This document shows positions 16,933 through 25,834 of a stretch of 64,000 nt of DNA, piece by piece (position 1 is the first letter of the stretch; every line of letters starts with the position of its first letter). The translations under genes were made by a program, and so were the position numbers. Below the pieces are notes generated by a model. It saw only the letters and a program-made list of their open reading frames with translations, was not told the origin of the DNA and ran no database searches. Source of the stretch: Clostridia bacterium (GTDB lineage: Bacteria > Bacillota > Clostridia > Christensenellales > SZUA-584); contig QKIQ01000067.1 in the NCBI GenBank assembly GCA_003249555.1, positions 1 through 64,000 on the forward strand. Reading direction: 5' to 3'.

Positions 16933-18183
16933 ATGAAGATACTCGTGGTGGGCGGCGGCGGCCGCGAACACGCGATCATATGGAAACTGAAACAGAACAA
17001 AAGAATCGACGAGATCCATTGCGCGCCGGGCAACGGCGGTATCGCGCAGCTGGCGACATGCGTGCCGATACAGGCGACAGACATCGACGGACTGACGGAT
17101 TATGCAAAAAAACATCACTTCGATCTCGTGATCGTCGCGCCGGATGACCCGCTGTATATGGGACTTGTGGACAAGCTGCAGGCGGAGGGTATTCGTGCCT
17201 TTGGGCCAACGGCAGACGCGGCATGCATCGAAGGCAGCAAGGTTTATGCGAAATACCTGATGCAAAAGTATGGCATCCCGACTGCGGCGTGCGAGGTGTT
17301 CGACGACTATGACAAAGCAGCGATATATGTTAACAGCTGCAAAACGCCCCTCGTTGTGAAAGCGGATGGGCTTGCGCTCGGCAAGGGCGTGATCATCTGC
17401 CAAACAACGGACGAAGCGATAGACGCACTTAAAGAGATCATGGTCGACAAGGTGTTCGGAGAGGCGGGCAGCCGCGTGGTGATTGAGGAATTCCTCGAAG
17501 GCCCCGAGGTGTCGGTGCTTGCGTTCTGCGATGGAAAAACGATACTGCCCATGGAGAGTGCACAGGATCATAAACGGGCATTCGACGGTGACAAAGGCCC
17601 CAATACGGGCGGCATGGGCACTTTCTCGCCCAGCCCCAAATATACGGACGAAATTCGCAAAGAGACAGAGGAAACGATTATACGGCGGACAGTGGAAGCG
17701 CTTAATGCGGAAGGTGTTTGCTTTAAGGGCATCATTTTCTTCGGTCTGATGCTCACAAAGGACGGCCCCAAGCTGCTGGAATACAACGCGCGTTTTGGCG
17801 ATCCGGAGGCGCAGGTGGTGCTGCCGCGACTGAAAAACGATTTGCTTGAGGTTTTCGACGCAGTGATTGACGGGACATTGGATGAATTCACGCTGGAATG
17901 GGATGAGCGCAGTGCCGTATGCGTGGTGATGGCATCCGGCGGTTATCCCGGCAAATATCCAAAAGGCGTTCGCATCAGCGGTATTGATAATGTGAGAAAC
18001 GCGGTGGTGTATCACGCGGGCACGGCACTAAAAGACGACGCTTTTGTGACCAATGGCGGGCGTGTGCTGGGTATTACGGCACTCGGTGTGGATTTATCTG
18101 ATGCGCGGGTAAAAGCGTATGCCGAGGTAAAAAAAGTGCAGTTCGACGGTGTGCAGTATCGAACGGATATCGGTATCAAATAA
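16933..18183 (+). CDS. purD: GAR synthetase PurD
   Basis: This 416-aa ATP-grasp enzyme joins glycine to phosphoribosylamine. Features are VVGGGGREHAI (5-15), LVVKADGLALGKGVI in the ATP-grasp core, DHKRAFDGDKGPNTGGMG, and EYNARFGDPEAQ. It ends the operon purE-C-F-M-N-H-D. The steps needing PurS/Q/L and PurB are not encoded in this window. Confidence 0.97.
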   Translation: MKILVVGGGGREHAIIWKLKQNKRIDEIHCAPGNGGIAQLATCVPIQATDIDGLTDYAKKHHFDLVIVAPDDPLYMGLVDKLQAEGIRAFGPTADAACIEGSKVYAKYLMQKYGIPTAACEVFDDYDKAAIYVNSCKTPLVVKADGLALGKGVIICQTTDEAIDALKEIMVDKVFGEAGSRVVIEEFLEGPEVSVLAFCDGKTILPMESAQDHKRAFDGDKGPNTGGMGTFSPSPKYTDEIRKETEETIIRRTVEALNAEGVCFKGIIFFGLMLTKDGPKLLEYNARFGDPEAQVVLPRLKNDLLEVFDAVIDGTLDEFTLEWDERSAVCVVMASGGYPGKYPKGVRISGIDNVRNAVVYHAGTALKDDAFVTNGGRVLGITALGVDLSDARVKAYAEVKKVQFDGVQYRTDIGIK

Positions 18184-18236
18184 ATGGATTATGCTCTTAG
18201 GAGCGAATCGACCGTATTATCTGAATTGACGATATG

Positions 18237-18257
18237 GGGCGGGTTTTATACCCGCCC
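18237..18257 (+). terminator. GC-rich hairpin after the purine operon
   Basis: GGGCGGG pairs perfectly with CCCGCCC across TTTTATA. There is no T run after it, so termination may be inefficient or factor-assisted. Confidence 0.45.
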
Positions 18258-18414
18258 TTAATGCTTCTGCGGCGCGGGAGACCGGCCCATGCTGTATACT
18301 GGGAACAAATGAGGCGCGAGGGGCGGGTTTCAATGTCCGCCAGTGAGTATCAAAATGATATTTTAAATCCGATGGTTCATTGACCGCCAACTGTTTATTT
18401 TACACATATATAGT

Positions 18415-18443
18415 TTGATAATAGGCTTTCGATGCGGTATGCT
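18415..18443 (+). promoter_or_regulatory. Promoter of the esterase/acyltransferase operon
   Basis: TTGATA (18415-18420) and TATGCT (18438-18443) are 17 bp apart and 37 bp before the esterase start. Confidence 0.6.
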
Positions 18444-18479
18444 TAAATAAATCGGCATCAAAGCGAAGGAGCGAATTTC

Positions 18480-19367
18480 ATGCCAAGTTTGTTAAGCGTA
18501 CTGATGCGTGCGCAAATCAGGCTCGTCAAACCCATTCTTAACCGATTCACCATACAAACCGAAAGAGCCTTTCAGGATAACCTTGGCGATATGGAAGCAA
18601 AATCGCTGGCATCAAAGGTGAGTTATGAGCCTGTGGATTTTGAAAATTTTGAAGCCTGCTTTGTGTCTCCCAAAGGCATGCCGCAGGATAAAGACCGCGT
18701 GATACTCTACTTGCACGGCGGCGCCTATGTGGCCGGCAATATCGCCTATGCGCGCGGTTTTGCAAGCTTGCTGGCCGTGGATACAGGTCTGTTTGTGCTG
18801 GCCGCCGCATACCGTCTTGCGCCCGAAAATCCGTTCCCGGCCGCTGTGGAAGACGCACTGCGTGCATATCAATATTTGATTGAATCAGGCTACAGTGCAA
18901 AGAATATATCATTGGTGGGTGAATCCGCGGGCGGTGGGCTCATATTTGCGCTGTGCTTAAAGCTAAAACAAGAAGGACTGCCGCTGCCGCGTGCGTTGGT
19001 TGGGATCTCGCCGTGGAGCGACTTGACATTCGGCGGCGAATCTTATAAAAAAAACAAGAAGAAGGACCCCACGCTTTCGGAACAGGCGCTGCGAGGCTAT
19101 GCCAAGGCTTATGCGGCGGGGCAGGAGAAAAACCCTTTGGTGTCCCCTGTGTTCGGCGATTTTGACGGCATGCCGCGTTCGCTGATTATAGCGGGCAGCT
19201 GCGAGCTGCTCACGGACGATGCGAAAATGCTGGCGCAGCGGCTCAAACAAGCCGGAACAGAGTGTGAACTGATTATCGAAGAAGGGATGTGGCACGTTTA
19301 TGTGCTGTTTAAAATACCCGAAGCGACAAAGGCGTTAAAGAAGATAGCCGCTTTTTTGGAGTCATAA
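18480..19367 (+). CDS. Alpha/beta hydrolase (hormone-sensitive lipase-like esterase)
   Basis: This 295-aa esterase is of the alpha/beta-hydrolase-3 group. It has the oxyanion motif HGGAY (79-83), nucleophile elbow GESAGG (Ser149), a probable acid in LLTDDA and the catalytic His in GMWHVY near 273. No signal peptide is seen, so it is cytoplasmic. Its stop abuts the start of the next gene, giving tight coupling with the acyltransferase-like protein. Substrate is unknown; a short or medium acyl ester is likely for this group. Confidence 0.9.
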   Translation: MPSLLSVLMRAQIRLVKPILNRFTIQTERAFQDNLGDMEAKSLASKVSYEPVDFENFEACFVSPKGMPQDKDRVILYLHGGAYVAGNIAYARGFASLLAVDTGLFVLAAAYRLAPENPFPAAVEDALRAYQYLIESGYSAKNISLVGESAGGGLIFALCLKLKQEGLPLPRALVGISPWSDLTFGGESYKKNKKKDPTLSEQALRGYAKAYAAGQEKNPLVSPVFGDFDGMPRSLIIAGSCELLTDDAKMLAQRLKQAGTECELIIEEGMWHVYVLFKIPEATKALKKIAAFLES

Positions 19368-20660
19368 ATGAGCAATAGTGATAAAACACATAAGAAATGG
19401 ATGAAGCTTGACAACGCGGCAAAGATCTATCCGGCGGCCAAAAAACGCAGCTGGAAGGCGTTGTTTCGCTTATCGGCTGATCTTTCGGAGGAGATTGATC
19501 CTGCGGTATTGGCTGATGCGTTAACATCTACGCTGGCGCGATTTCCGGGCTTTGCGCTGAAACTGAAACGCGGGCTATTCTGGTATTACCTTGAGTATAA
19601 CGAGGGACAGCCGGATATTAAGCAGGACCAAGCGTATCCATGCGTGCATATGGACTTTGAAGAGAACAAAGGCTTTATGTTTCGTGTGCTGTATTATAAG
19701 CGGCGTATCGCTGTAGAAGTATTTCATGCGCTCACCGACGGCACGGGCGGACTGTGCTTTTTGAAAACGCTGGTGGCCGAATACTTACGGATCAAAAACG
19801 GAGCCGATATTCCAAGAGACAACGAAATTCTCGACTGCAACGTGGCTCCTGCCGACGATGAAACCGAAGACGCATATATCAAATACGCCAAGAACGTCAA
19901 GCGGACGCGACGAGAGCCCAATGCGTACTTCATCAAAGGCACCAAAGAAAGCGACGGCTTTGTCAACGTTATAACGGGCATTATGCCTGTCGATGACGTC
20001 ATTTCGCGTGCCAAAGACAAAGGCGTGTCGCTTACGGACTATATCACGGCGGCGCTCATTATGGCGGTGGATAAGCTGCAACGCAAATCCGTAAAAAACG
20101 TGAAGCACATGAAACCCGTGAAAATCTGCATTCCGATTAACCTGCGCCGTTTTTACCCAACCAATACGATGCGCAATTTTGCGAGCTATGTGAACCCTGG
20201 CATCGATCCAAAATACGGCACATACAGCTTTGACGAGGTATTGACGGCAGTGCATCACTATATGCGAAGCGAGGTAACGGAGAAACTCCTCAACGCCAAG
20301 ATATCCACCAACGTGCGTTCCGAGACGCGCCCTGTGCTGCGCGTGACGCCGCTGTTTATAAAAAATATCGCTATGAAACTGACGTTTAACCTTGTGGGAG
20401 ACCGTAAAAGCTCCACGAGCATATCCAATCTTGGCAATGTGAAGCTGCCGCCGCAAATGGCGCAGTATGTGACACGGATGGATTTTATACTGGGGCCGCT
20501 TTCACGCAATCAGATTGTATGCGGTGCGCTAACATACAACGGCAAGCTGATCATGAATTTCGTGAGGACGATAAAGGAAAGCACACTGGAACGCGAGTTC
20601 TTTCGTTTTCTGGTGAGGCTTGGTGTACCGGTCAAAATGGAAAGCAACCAAAGATGGTAA
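19368..20660 (+). CDS. Alcohol acetyltransferase-like / condensation-fold protein
   Basis: This 430-aa protein belongs to the CoA-dependent acyltransferase superfamily (chloramphenicol acetyltransferase / condensation domain fold). The active-site motif HALTDG (His120, Asp124) fits HxxxDG, and the C-terminal half contains the second lobe with SISNLGNVKLPP. The start codon follows the upstream stop directly. With an esterase before it and a zinc-ribbon membrane protein after it, the operon may make or remodel an acyl ester at the membrane; that is inference. Confidence 0.75.
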   Translation: MSNSDKTHKKWMKLDNAAKIYPAAKKRSWKALFRLSADLSEEIDPAVLADALTSTLARFPGFALKLKRGLFWYYLEYNEGQPDIKQDQAYPCVHMDFEENKGFMFRVLYYKRRIAVEVFHALTDGTGGLCFLKTLVAEYLRIKNGADIPRDNEILDCNVAPADDETEDAYIKYAKNVKRTRREPNAYFIKGTKESDGFVNVITGIMPVDDVISRAKDKGVSLTDYITAALIMAVDKLQRKSVKNVKHMKPVKICIPINLRRFYPTNTMRNFASYVNPGIDPKYGTYSFDEVLTAVHHYMRSEVTEKLLNAKISTNVRSETRPVLRVTPLFIKNIAMKLTFNLVGDRKSSTSISNLGNVKLPPQMAQYVTRMDFILGPLSRNQIVCGALTYNGKLIMNFVRTIKESTLEREFFRFLVRLGVPVKMESNQRW

Positions 20661-20677
20661 ACATAGAGAGGTAATAT

Positions 20678-21385
20678 ATGTCTTATTGTGTAAACTGTGG
20701 TATAGAACTAGAGAAAAGTGAAAAATATTGTCCACTGTGCAGCGTGGAGGTGCTAAACCCCAAAGCGCCATGGCAGGAACCGGTGGAGCGGCCTTATCCG
20801 CGTTACTTGGAAACGCTGGTACACCGCATAGACCGCCGATATTTTGCGACGCTGGCCGGGCTCATATTAATGATACCGATGATGATCACCATTCTGCTTG
20901 ATATGTTGGATGGAAACGGCCTTTCATGGTCCGCGTATATCGTGGGCGCGATGGCGCTGCTCTTTATTTTTATAGTGTTTCCTTTCTATTTCAAGCGTTA
21001 CCATACGGTCTCGTTTCTGTCGGTCAACTGTGCCGCAATTTTACTGTATCTGCTCTTTATTGAGAGAACAAACGGCGGCAGCTGGTTTTTAGGGATTGGA
21101 ATGCCCGTCACGGTGGCGGCCAGTGTGGGTATTATTATTCTTGCGCTGCTGTTTACCAAAAAGGCTGGAATGACAGTGCTCAAAAAGAGCGCAAGCGTGA
21201 TGTTTGCTTTGGGATTGTTCGTATTTGTCATCGAAGTGATTGTGCGGCTTAACGAAAAGAGTCCTTTTGAGCTCAAATGGGCTTTTTACGCACTCATTCC
21301 CTGTGCGATACTTGGCGCAGCGGCGATGATACTTGAACACCGCAAAAATTTTAAAGAGGAAATCCGCAGACGCTTATTTTATTGA
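20678..21385 (+). CDS. Zinc-ribbon membrane protein (DUF6320-like)
   Basis: This 235-aa protein begins with a zinc ribbon (CVNCGIELEKSEKYCPLC, residues 4-21) and then has about six hydrophobic helices between residues 55 and 225. It matches what I recall as the DUF6320 group, often found beside esterase and acyltransferase genes in Clostridia. The function is unknown. It is 17 nt after the acyltransferase, with Shine-Dalgarno AGAGAGG. Confidence 0.75.
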   Translation: MSYCVNCGIELEKSEKYCPLCSVEVLNPKAPWQEPVERPYPRYLETLVHRIDRRYFATLAGLILMIPMMITILLDMLDGNGLSWSAYIVGAMALLFIFIVFPFYFKRYHTVSFLSVNCAAILLYLLFIERTNGGSWFLGIGMPVTVAASVGIIILALLFTKKAGMTVLKKSASVMFALGLFVFVIEVIVRLNEKSPFELKWAFYALIPCAILGAAAMILEHRKNFKEEIRRRLFY

Positions 21386-21402
21386 TATACAAGGGAGGGC
21401 TT

Positions 21403-22185
21403 ATGAACGTTGTGAAGCTTGCGGGTACGGTATGGCTTGCACACGACGGACAGAGAGGGATTATCGTTGATGCAGCAAGAAAACGGCAATTGAGCGCGTT
21501 AAAAAGCAGGATTGAATCGCTGGAATTTGCCATCCCACTGCTTTTTCTCACGCATACACATTACGATCACGCGGGCTGTGCTGAGGCGTTGCAAAGGTAT
21601 ACTGGCGCTAAAGTCATTGTTGGCGCGGCGGAGGCGGACTGTCTGCGGCAGGGCTACACGCCTGTCCCCAAAGGCACGCACGCTTTTTCACGTGTAGTAT
21701 CCGATGCGGGGCATATAATTGTGCCCGGACAAACGGAGCACTATAACCCGGTGACTCGTGATATCATTCCCGTGGACACGAAGAAAGATCTCAGTGAATA
21801 CGGATTCGATGCGCAGGTTCTGCCGCTTGGCGCTCATACGGCAGGCTCAATCGGGCTAAAAATCGGCGAGCATTTCTTTGCTGGGGATACCGTATTTGGT
21901 GTCGGCGGCGTTCTTTACCCGCCTTTTGCGGATTGCCCCGATGAGATACAAACAGCATGGGAGACGATTCTTAATACGCAAGCCAAATATATCTGCCCGG
22001 GACACGGAAGAATGATCACGCGCGAACAGTTGGAGAAACAGTATCATACGCGATATGGAAATAGGATAGACACAGGCCGCGCACCTGCAAGAAAAAGCAA
22101 AATATATTACGAATCAAAAATGATTTTACGGATAGGGACAGTAGTGAAGGCGACCTTTGGCCGCCCTCGTCATCACATTAATTAA
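21403..22185 (+). CDS. MBL-fold metallo-hydrolase
   Basis: This 260-aa metallo-beta-lactamase fold protein has the zinc motif THTHYDHAG near 46-54, a later His in LGAHTAGSIG, Asp in FAGDTVFG and His in CPGHGRM. All ligands of a two-metal site are present. The start is ATG 21403, because AGGGAGGG lies 4 nt upstream; the frame reaches back to a TTG overlapping the previous stop. It ends the plus-strand operon, and the convergent dapB stop is only 19 nt away. The substrate is unknown. Confidence 0.88.
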   Translation: MNVVKLAGTVWLAHDGQRGIIVDAARKRQLSALKSRIESLEFAIPLLFLTHTHYDHAGCAEALQRYTGAKVIVGAAEADCLRQGYTPVPKGTHAFSRVVSDAGHIIVPGQTEHYNPVTRDIIPVDTKKDLSEYGFDAQVLPLGAHTAGSIGLKIGEHFFAGDTVFGVGGVLYPPFADCPDEIQTAWETILNTQAKYICPGHGRMITREQLEKQYHTRYGNRIDTGRAPARKSKIYYESKMILRIGTVVKATFGRPRHHIN

Positions 22186-22203
22186 TTTGTTTTCAATTCA
22201 AAC

Positions 22204-23412
22204 TTAAAGGCAAAACGCTTCAGCCACAACGCTGATCGCATCCGCGGATTTGCTGGTTTCAATGCAGAAGCTGATGTTCGTTTCAGACGTGGTGATGATG
22301 GCGATGCCGATGTTCTTTTCGGCAAGCGCGCCAAACAGCTTGGCTGCCACGCCTGTCTGCTGCTGCATACCCGCGCCTTCCACCGTCAGCTTAGACAATG
22401 ACGACGTCTCAATGATCTCCTCGCACTCTTTTTTGTACTTGGCAATCGTTTTTAAGCATACCTTTAAATCCGCGCGGGGCAAAGAGAACGACAGGCTCAT
22501 CTTCCCGTCATGCGGCATCGTTTGGCTGATGATGTCGAGCTTGATGTTCGCGTCTGCGATATCCGAAAACACATTGGCAATGGTATCGGGTGAGAATTTA
22601 AGCTCTGACAAAGTGACCATTGCTTGTCCGTCGTCCTTATATACGCTTGTCACGGCGGTCTGCTTGATGATGTCGTTCATGTTATAGAGCCCGGCCGGCA
22701 TTTCGCAGACAAATGAGGCCGCGCGCAATGCGCCCAGCGCGAATATTTGCCGCGACTGTGCCGTATGTTTGATCTCGATAATCTCGTCGGTTCCGATAAA
22801 AAACACACTGTGCTCACCGGGTATAGTGCCGCCGCGCACTGCGTGTATGCCGATCTCTCGGCCGCGTTTTTCAGTGCGCGTGCATCGTCCGCACACAAAA
22901 GGCTTGGGCGTCATCAGTGCGTCATTTATTACCTCTGCGATAGCAAGCGCAGTGCCGCTCGGCGAATCCACCTTTTGATTATGATGCTTTTCCACGATTT
23001 CAATATCGCAGTCTTCACCCAGAAAAGTGGCTGCCCGGCGCGAAAGCTCCATCTGGAGATTAACGCCGAGCGACATGTTGGCCGAAAAGAAAACGGGAAT
23101 CTGCGCCGCCGCGTTTTTAATCTTTGCTTTGTCCCCATCCGTAAAGCCCGTAGTGGCAATCACGATGGGGGTGCCGTGAGACAGCGCATACCTTAAATTG
23201 GCTTCCAACGCGTCGGGACGCGAAAAATCAATAATCACATCTCCGGCTTCACGGCAATCAAATATGTCGGCGTACACGGGAAATTCGTTGGCAATGGTAT
23301 CCGGCATTTTGTCGATGCCCGCGCAAATGCGCAAGTCCTCCGTTTCGGCAGCGAATTTCGCAACCGTCTGCCCCATTTTTCCGTTAGCGCCGCATATAAT
23401 AATATTTGTCAT
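22204..23412 (-). CDS. dapB: Dihydrodipicolinate reductase fused to two ACT domains
   Basis: At 402 aa, this is about 150 residues longer than normal DapB. Residues 1-249 are a full DapB with CGANGKMGQ (7-15) for NAD(P)H and HHNQKVDSPSGTAL (143-156) carrying the catalytic His and Lys. Residues about 252-402 look like the tandem ACT regulatory region of aspartokinase: VTSVYKDDGQAMVTL, LTVEGAGMQQQTGVAAKLF, then TTSETNISF. ACT domains of aspartokinase bind lysine or threonine, so feedback control of DapB by lysine is a reasonable inference. It is the last gene of asd-dapA-dapB, 36 nt after dapA. There is no frameshift or stop at the junction, so the fusion is real in this sequence. Confidence 0.93.
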   Translation of the reverse strand: MTNIIICGANGKMGQTVAKFAAETEDLRICAGIDKMPDTIANEFPVYADIFDCREAGDVIIDFSRPDALEANLRYALSHGTPIVIATTGFTDGDKAKIKNAAAQIPVFFSANMSLGVNLQMELSRRAATFLGEDCDIEIVEKHHNQKVDSPSGTALAIAEVINDALMTPKPFVCGRCTRTEKRGREIGIHAVRGGTIPGEHSVFFIGTDEIIEIKHTAQSRQIFALGALRAASFVCEMPAGLYNMNDIIKQTAVTSVYKDDGQAMVTLSELKFSPDTIANVFSDIADANIKLDIISQTMPHDGKMSLSFSLPRADLKVCLKTIAKYKKECEEIIETSSLSKLTVEGAGMQQQTGVAAKLFGALAEKNIGIAIITTSETNISFCIETSKSADAISVVAEAFCL

Positions 23413-23448
23413 TCCAACCTCTCATCCTGTGTATGTCAATGTTCACTG

Positions 23449-24330
23449 TTAAGCGATGTCAAACCCCATGGCTATCAATTCTTTTTTCAGCAGAGCCGCT
23501 TTATCCGCACTCATTTCGCAAAGCGGCATGCGGGGGAGGCCCACGCTTAAGCCGATCATGTTAAGCGCTGTTTTCACGGGTATCGGGTTGACCTCACAGA
23601 ACAACGCGCTTACGAGCGGATTCAGCTTAAACTGAAGCTCTCTTGAGCGGATGGTGTCGCCTTGGAGAAAGCTCATGACCATATCGTGCGTCATTGCCGG
23701 CAGCAGATTGGATACCACAGAAATCACACCCTTGCCTCCGAGGGCAAGCAGCGGCACCACATGGTCATCGTTGCCCGAGTAAATATCAATATCGGGACAA
23801 AGGCGCGCGGTCTCGGCAATCTGGGAGATGTTGCCGCTCGCCTCTTTGATGGCAACAATGTTGTCATGAGACGTGATTTCCTTCATCACAGACGGCTTGA
23901 TATTGACGCCCGTGCGACCGGGTATGTTGTAAACCACAATAGATGTGCTTACCGCGTCCGCAATGGCGTGATAATGCCGAATCAACCCGGTGTCGGTGCA
24001 TTTGTTATAGTAAGGGGTGACCACGAGCAGACCATCCACACCGAGGTCGGTGGCTTCCATCGAGGTTTCAATCGCCGTGACGGTGTTATTGCTGCCCGTT
24101 CCGGCGATAACGGGAACACGTCCCGCCGTCTGTTTGACGACAAACTCGATAGCGCTTAAGTCCTCCTCCTTTGTCATCGTTGAAGACTCGCCTGTTGTGC
24201 CGCAGACTATAAGCGCATCGATGCCGCCTTCAATCTGATACTCGATCAGCGATTCAAAATTAGCAAAGTCGATGCCCTTGTCGTTGAACGGCGTGACAAG
24301 CGCGGTACCGGCTCCAGTGAAAATACTCAT
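23449..24330 (-). CDS. dapA: 4-Hydroxy-tetrahydrodipicolinate synthase DapA
   Basis: This 293-aa aldolase condenses pyruvate and aspartate semialdehyde. It has GTTGES near 44-49, the catalytic Tyr in VYNIPGRTG and the Schiff-base Lys in VAIKEASGN. Compared from memory with E. coli DapA, residues that bind inhibitory lysine (His53, His56, Glu84) are Lys, Asp and Thr here, so it is probably lysine-insensitive, as in many Gram-positives. It is the middle gene of the lysine operon. Shine-Dalgarno AAAGGAAG precedes ATG 24330. Confidence 0.96.
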   Translation of the reverse strand: MSIFTGAGTALVTPFNDKGIDFANFESLIEYQIEGGIDALIVCGTTGESSTMTKEEDLSAIEFVVKQTAGRVPVIAGTGSNNTVTAIETSMEATDLGVDGLLVVTPYYNKCTDTGLIRHYHAIADAVSTSIVVYNIPGRTGVNIKPSVMKEITSHDNIVAIKEASGNISQIAETARLCPDIDIYSGNDDHVVPLLALGGKGVISVVSNLLPAMTHDMVMSFLQGDTIRSRELQFKLNPLVSALFCEVNPIPVKTALNMIGLSVGLPRMPLCEMSADKAALLKKELIAMGFDIA

Positions 24331-24358
24331 AAATTCTGCTTCCTTTCTTGGTGATCAA

Positions 24359-25438
24359 TCACCTGTCGAAATAACCCTTGGCGGCAAGAAGCTCGGCCAT
24401 CAGCACAGCGCCGCCTGCTGCACCGCGCAGCGTGTTGTGGCTGAGGCATACAAATTTGTAATCGAATATTGGGTCTTCACGCAGCCGGCCAATGGATACA
24501 GCCATGCCGTTTCCGTTGTCGCGGTCTGTGCGGGTTTGCGGTCGTGCGTCGTCCTCGAAATACACAAGGAACTGCTCGGGTGCACTCGGGAGCTTCAATT
24601 CCTGCGGAACGCCCTTGAAGCTCTGCCATCTTTGTTTAATCTCATCGATGGACGGTTTGTTGGAAAACTTCACAAATGTGGCAGCCATATGCCCGTCGGA
24701 CACAGGCACACGGATGCACTGCGTGGTGATCTCGGGCTTTTGTGTGTTCACGATTTCGTCGCCCTCGATTCGGCCCCATATTTTGAGGGGCTCTTGTTCA
24801 CTCTTTTGTTCTTCGCCGCCGATATAGGGGATCGCGTTATCCACCATCTCCGGCCATGTCTCAAACGTTTTGCCGGCGCCCGATATCGCCTGATAGGTGC
24901 AGGCTACAATCTGCTCCACCCCGAAATCCATCAGCGGATGCAGGGCGGGAACATAGGTCTGTATCGAGCAGTTAGGTTTCACGGCAATAAAACCGCGTTT
25001 TGTTTTAAGACGTTTGCGCTGGCTGTCGATAATCGCCATATGCTCCGCATTGATTTCTGGCATCAGCATCGGCACATCTACCGTGCCGCGGTGTGCGCTG
25101 TTGTTTGAGACAACAGGGATTTCTGCTTTAGCATATGCCTCTTCCAGCTGTTTTGTCAGCGCTTTGTCGAGGCTGATCGCGCAGAACACGAAATCGACCG
25201 TTTGAGCGGCTCTTTCGATATCCGACGCGTCGTAAACGTTCATTTTGGCGATTTTTTCGGGCAGCGGCGTATTCATCGCCCAGCGCCCTTTAACAGCCTC
25301 GCCGTATGTTTTTCCGGCGGAGCGTTCGCTCGCGCTCAAAAGAGCGATTTCAAACCACGGATGATCTGCCAGCAGAGAGATAAAGCGCTGTCCGACCATG
25401 CCGGTTGCACCGACGATGCCTACATTATACTTTTTCAC
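24359..25438 (-). CDS. asd: Aspartate-semialdehyde dehydrogenase Asd
   Basis: This 359-aa enzyme is of the fungal/archaeal-type ASADH group. It has VGIVGATGMVGQRF for NADP, the active-site Cys in VKPNCSIQTY, and the His-containing RVPVSDGHMAA. The start is GTG at 25438, because GGAGGAAAGACAA precedes it; the frame continues 14 codons further upstream, through that site. It is the first gene behind the lysine riboswitch. Confidence 0.95.
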   Translation of the reverse strand: MKKYNVGIVGATGMVGQRFISLLADHPWFEIALLSASERSAGKTYGEAVKGRWAMNTPLPEKIAKMNVYDASDIERAAQTVDFVFCAISLDKALTKQLEEAYAKAEIPVVSNNSAHRGTVDVPMLMPEINAEHMAIIDSQRKRLKTKRGFIAVKPNCSIQTYVPALHPLMDFGVEQIVACTYQAISGAGKTFETWPEMVDNAIPYIGGEEQKSEQEPLKIWGRIEGDEIVNTQKPEITTQCIRVPVSDGHMAATFVKFSNKPSIDEIKQRWQSFKGVPQELKLPSAPEQFLVYFEDDARPQTRTDRDNGNGMAVSIGRLREDPIFDYKFVCLSHNTLRGAAGGAVLMAELLAAKGYFDR

Positions 25439-25478
25439 TTGTCTTTCCTCCAAATTCAATATATAAATATCTTTAGAC

Positions 25479-25512
25479 AAAAATAGTGCGCATAACCATA
25501 ATATAGCGCACC
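25479..25512 (-). terminator. Lysine riboswitch-controlled terminator
   Basis: On the minus strand, GGTGCGC pairs with GCGCAC(T) around a 14-nt loop and is followed by TATTTTTGT. It lies between the aptamer and the asd Shine-Dalgarno, the position of the off-state terminator. Confidence 0.85.
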
Positions 25513-25534
25513 ACCGTCATAAACTGCAAATCAT

Positions 25535-25716
25535 CATGCAATGCCAGACTACAGCAGCGCTCCGTCTTGTAAAAGACGGCAGTTGCATGGCTTTTAACCA
25601 TACCCCCAGGCCAAACTTTTGCGGAAACGGTTTGCCTTCGGCAGTTTCCCCTTTCTCATGCGCTTCGCCGGCACCCGCTGCCTCTACACATATACTCTTG
25701 AAAACCGCGCCTCAAA
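25535..25716 (-). promoter_or_regulatory. Lysine riboswitch (L box)
   Basis: Reading the minus strand from 25713, the L-box core elements appear in order: GAGGCGCGG, then CAAGAGTATATG, AGAGG, GAAAGGGGAAACTGCCGAAG, the GGCCTGGGG arm, a GCCGTC/GACGG arm with loop TTTTACAA, and GCTGCTGTAGT. This is the five-helix lysine aptamer that turns transcription off when lysine is bound. It precedes asd-dapA-dapB and ends just before an intrinsic terminator, so control is by attenuation. Confidence 0.95.
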
Positions 25717-25739
25717 CTGTAATGGTATTTGTATTTAAG

Positions 25740-25768
25740 ATTATAGCATTGGCAGGCGTGTTCGTCAA
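25740..25768 (-). promoter_or_regulatory. Promoter of the lysine operon
   Basis: Minus-strand TTGACG (25768-25763) and TATAAT (25745-25740) are 17 bp apart. The predicted transcript would start near 25733, about 20 nt before the aptamer. Confidence 0.85.
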
Positions 25769-25777
25769 CTTGAGAAT

Positions 25778-25834
25778 GCCCGTTGGACTGCCTGTTGGAC
25801 TGCCTGTTGGACTGCCTGTTGGACTGCCCGTTGA
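25778..25834. repeat. 12-bp tandem repeat next to the lysine operon promoter
   Basis: The unit GCCYGTTGGACT is repeated four times in full with a partial fifth. It begins 10 bp upstream of the lysine operon -35. The rest of the stretch to 26086 shows no supported gene. Confidence 0.9.

Noticed and set aside
16912..18015. Long open frame (367 codons) on the minus strand inside purD
   Set aside because: purD is unmistakable in the same DNA; the opposite frame has no Shine-Dalgarno, a composition rich in His, Arg and Cys, and no recognisable domain.
25778..25834. CRISPR-like array
   Set aside because: The 12-bp units are directly adjacent with no spacers, and no cas gene is present in the window.
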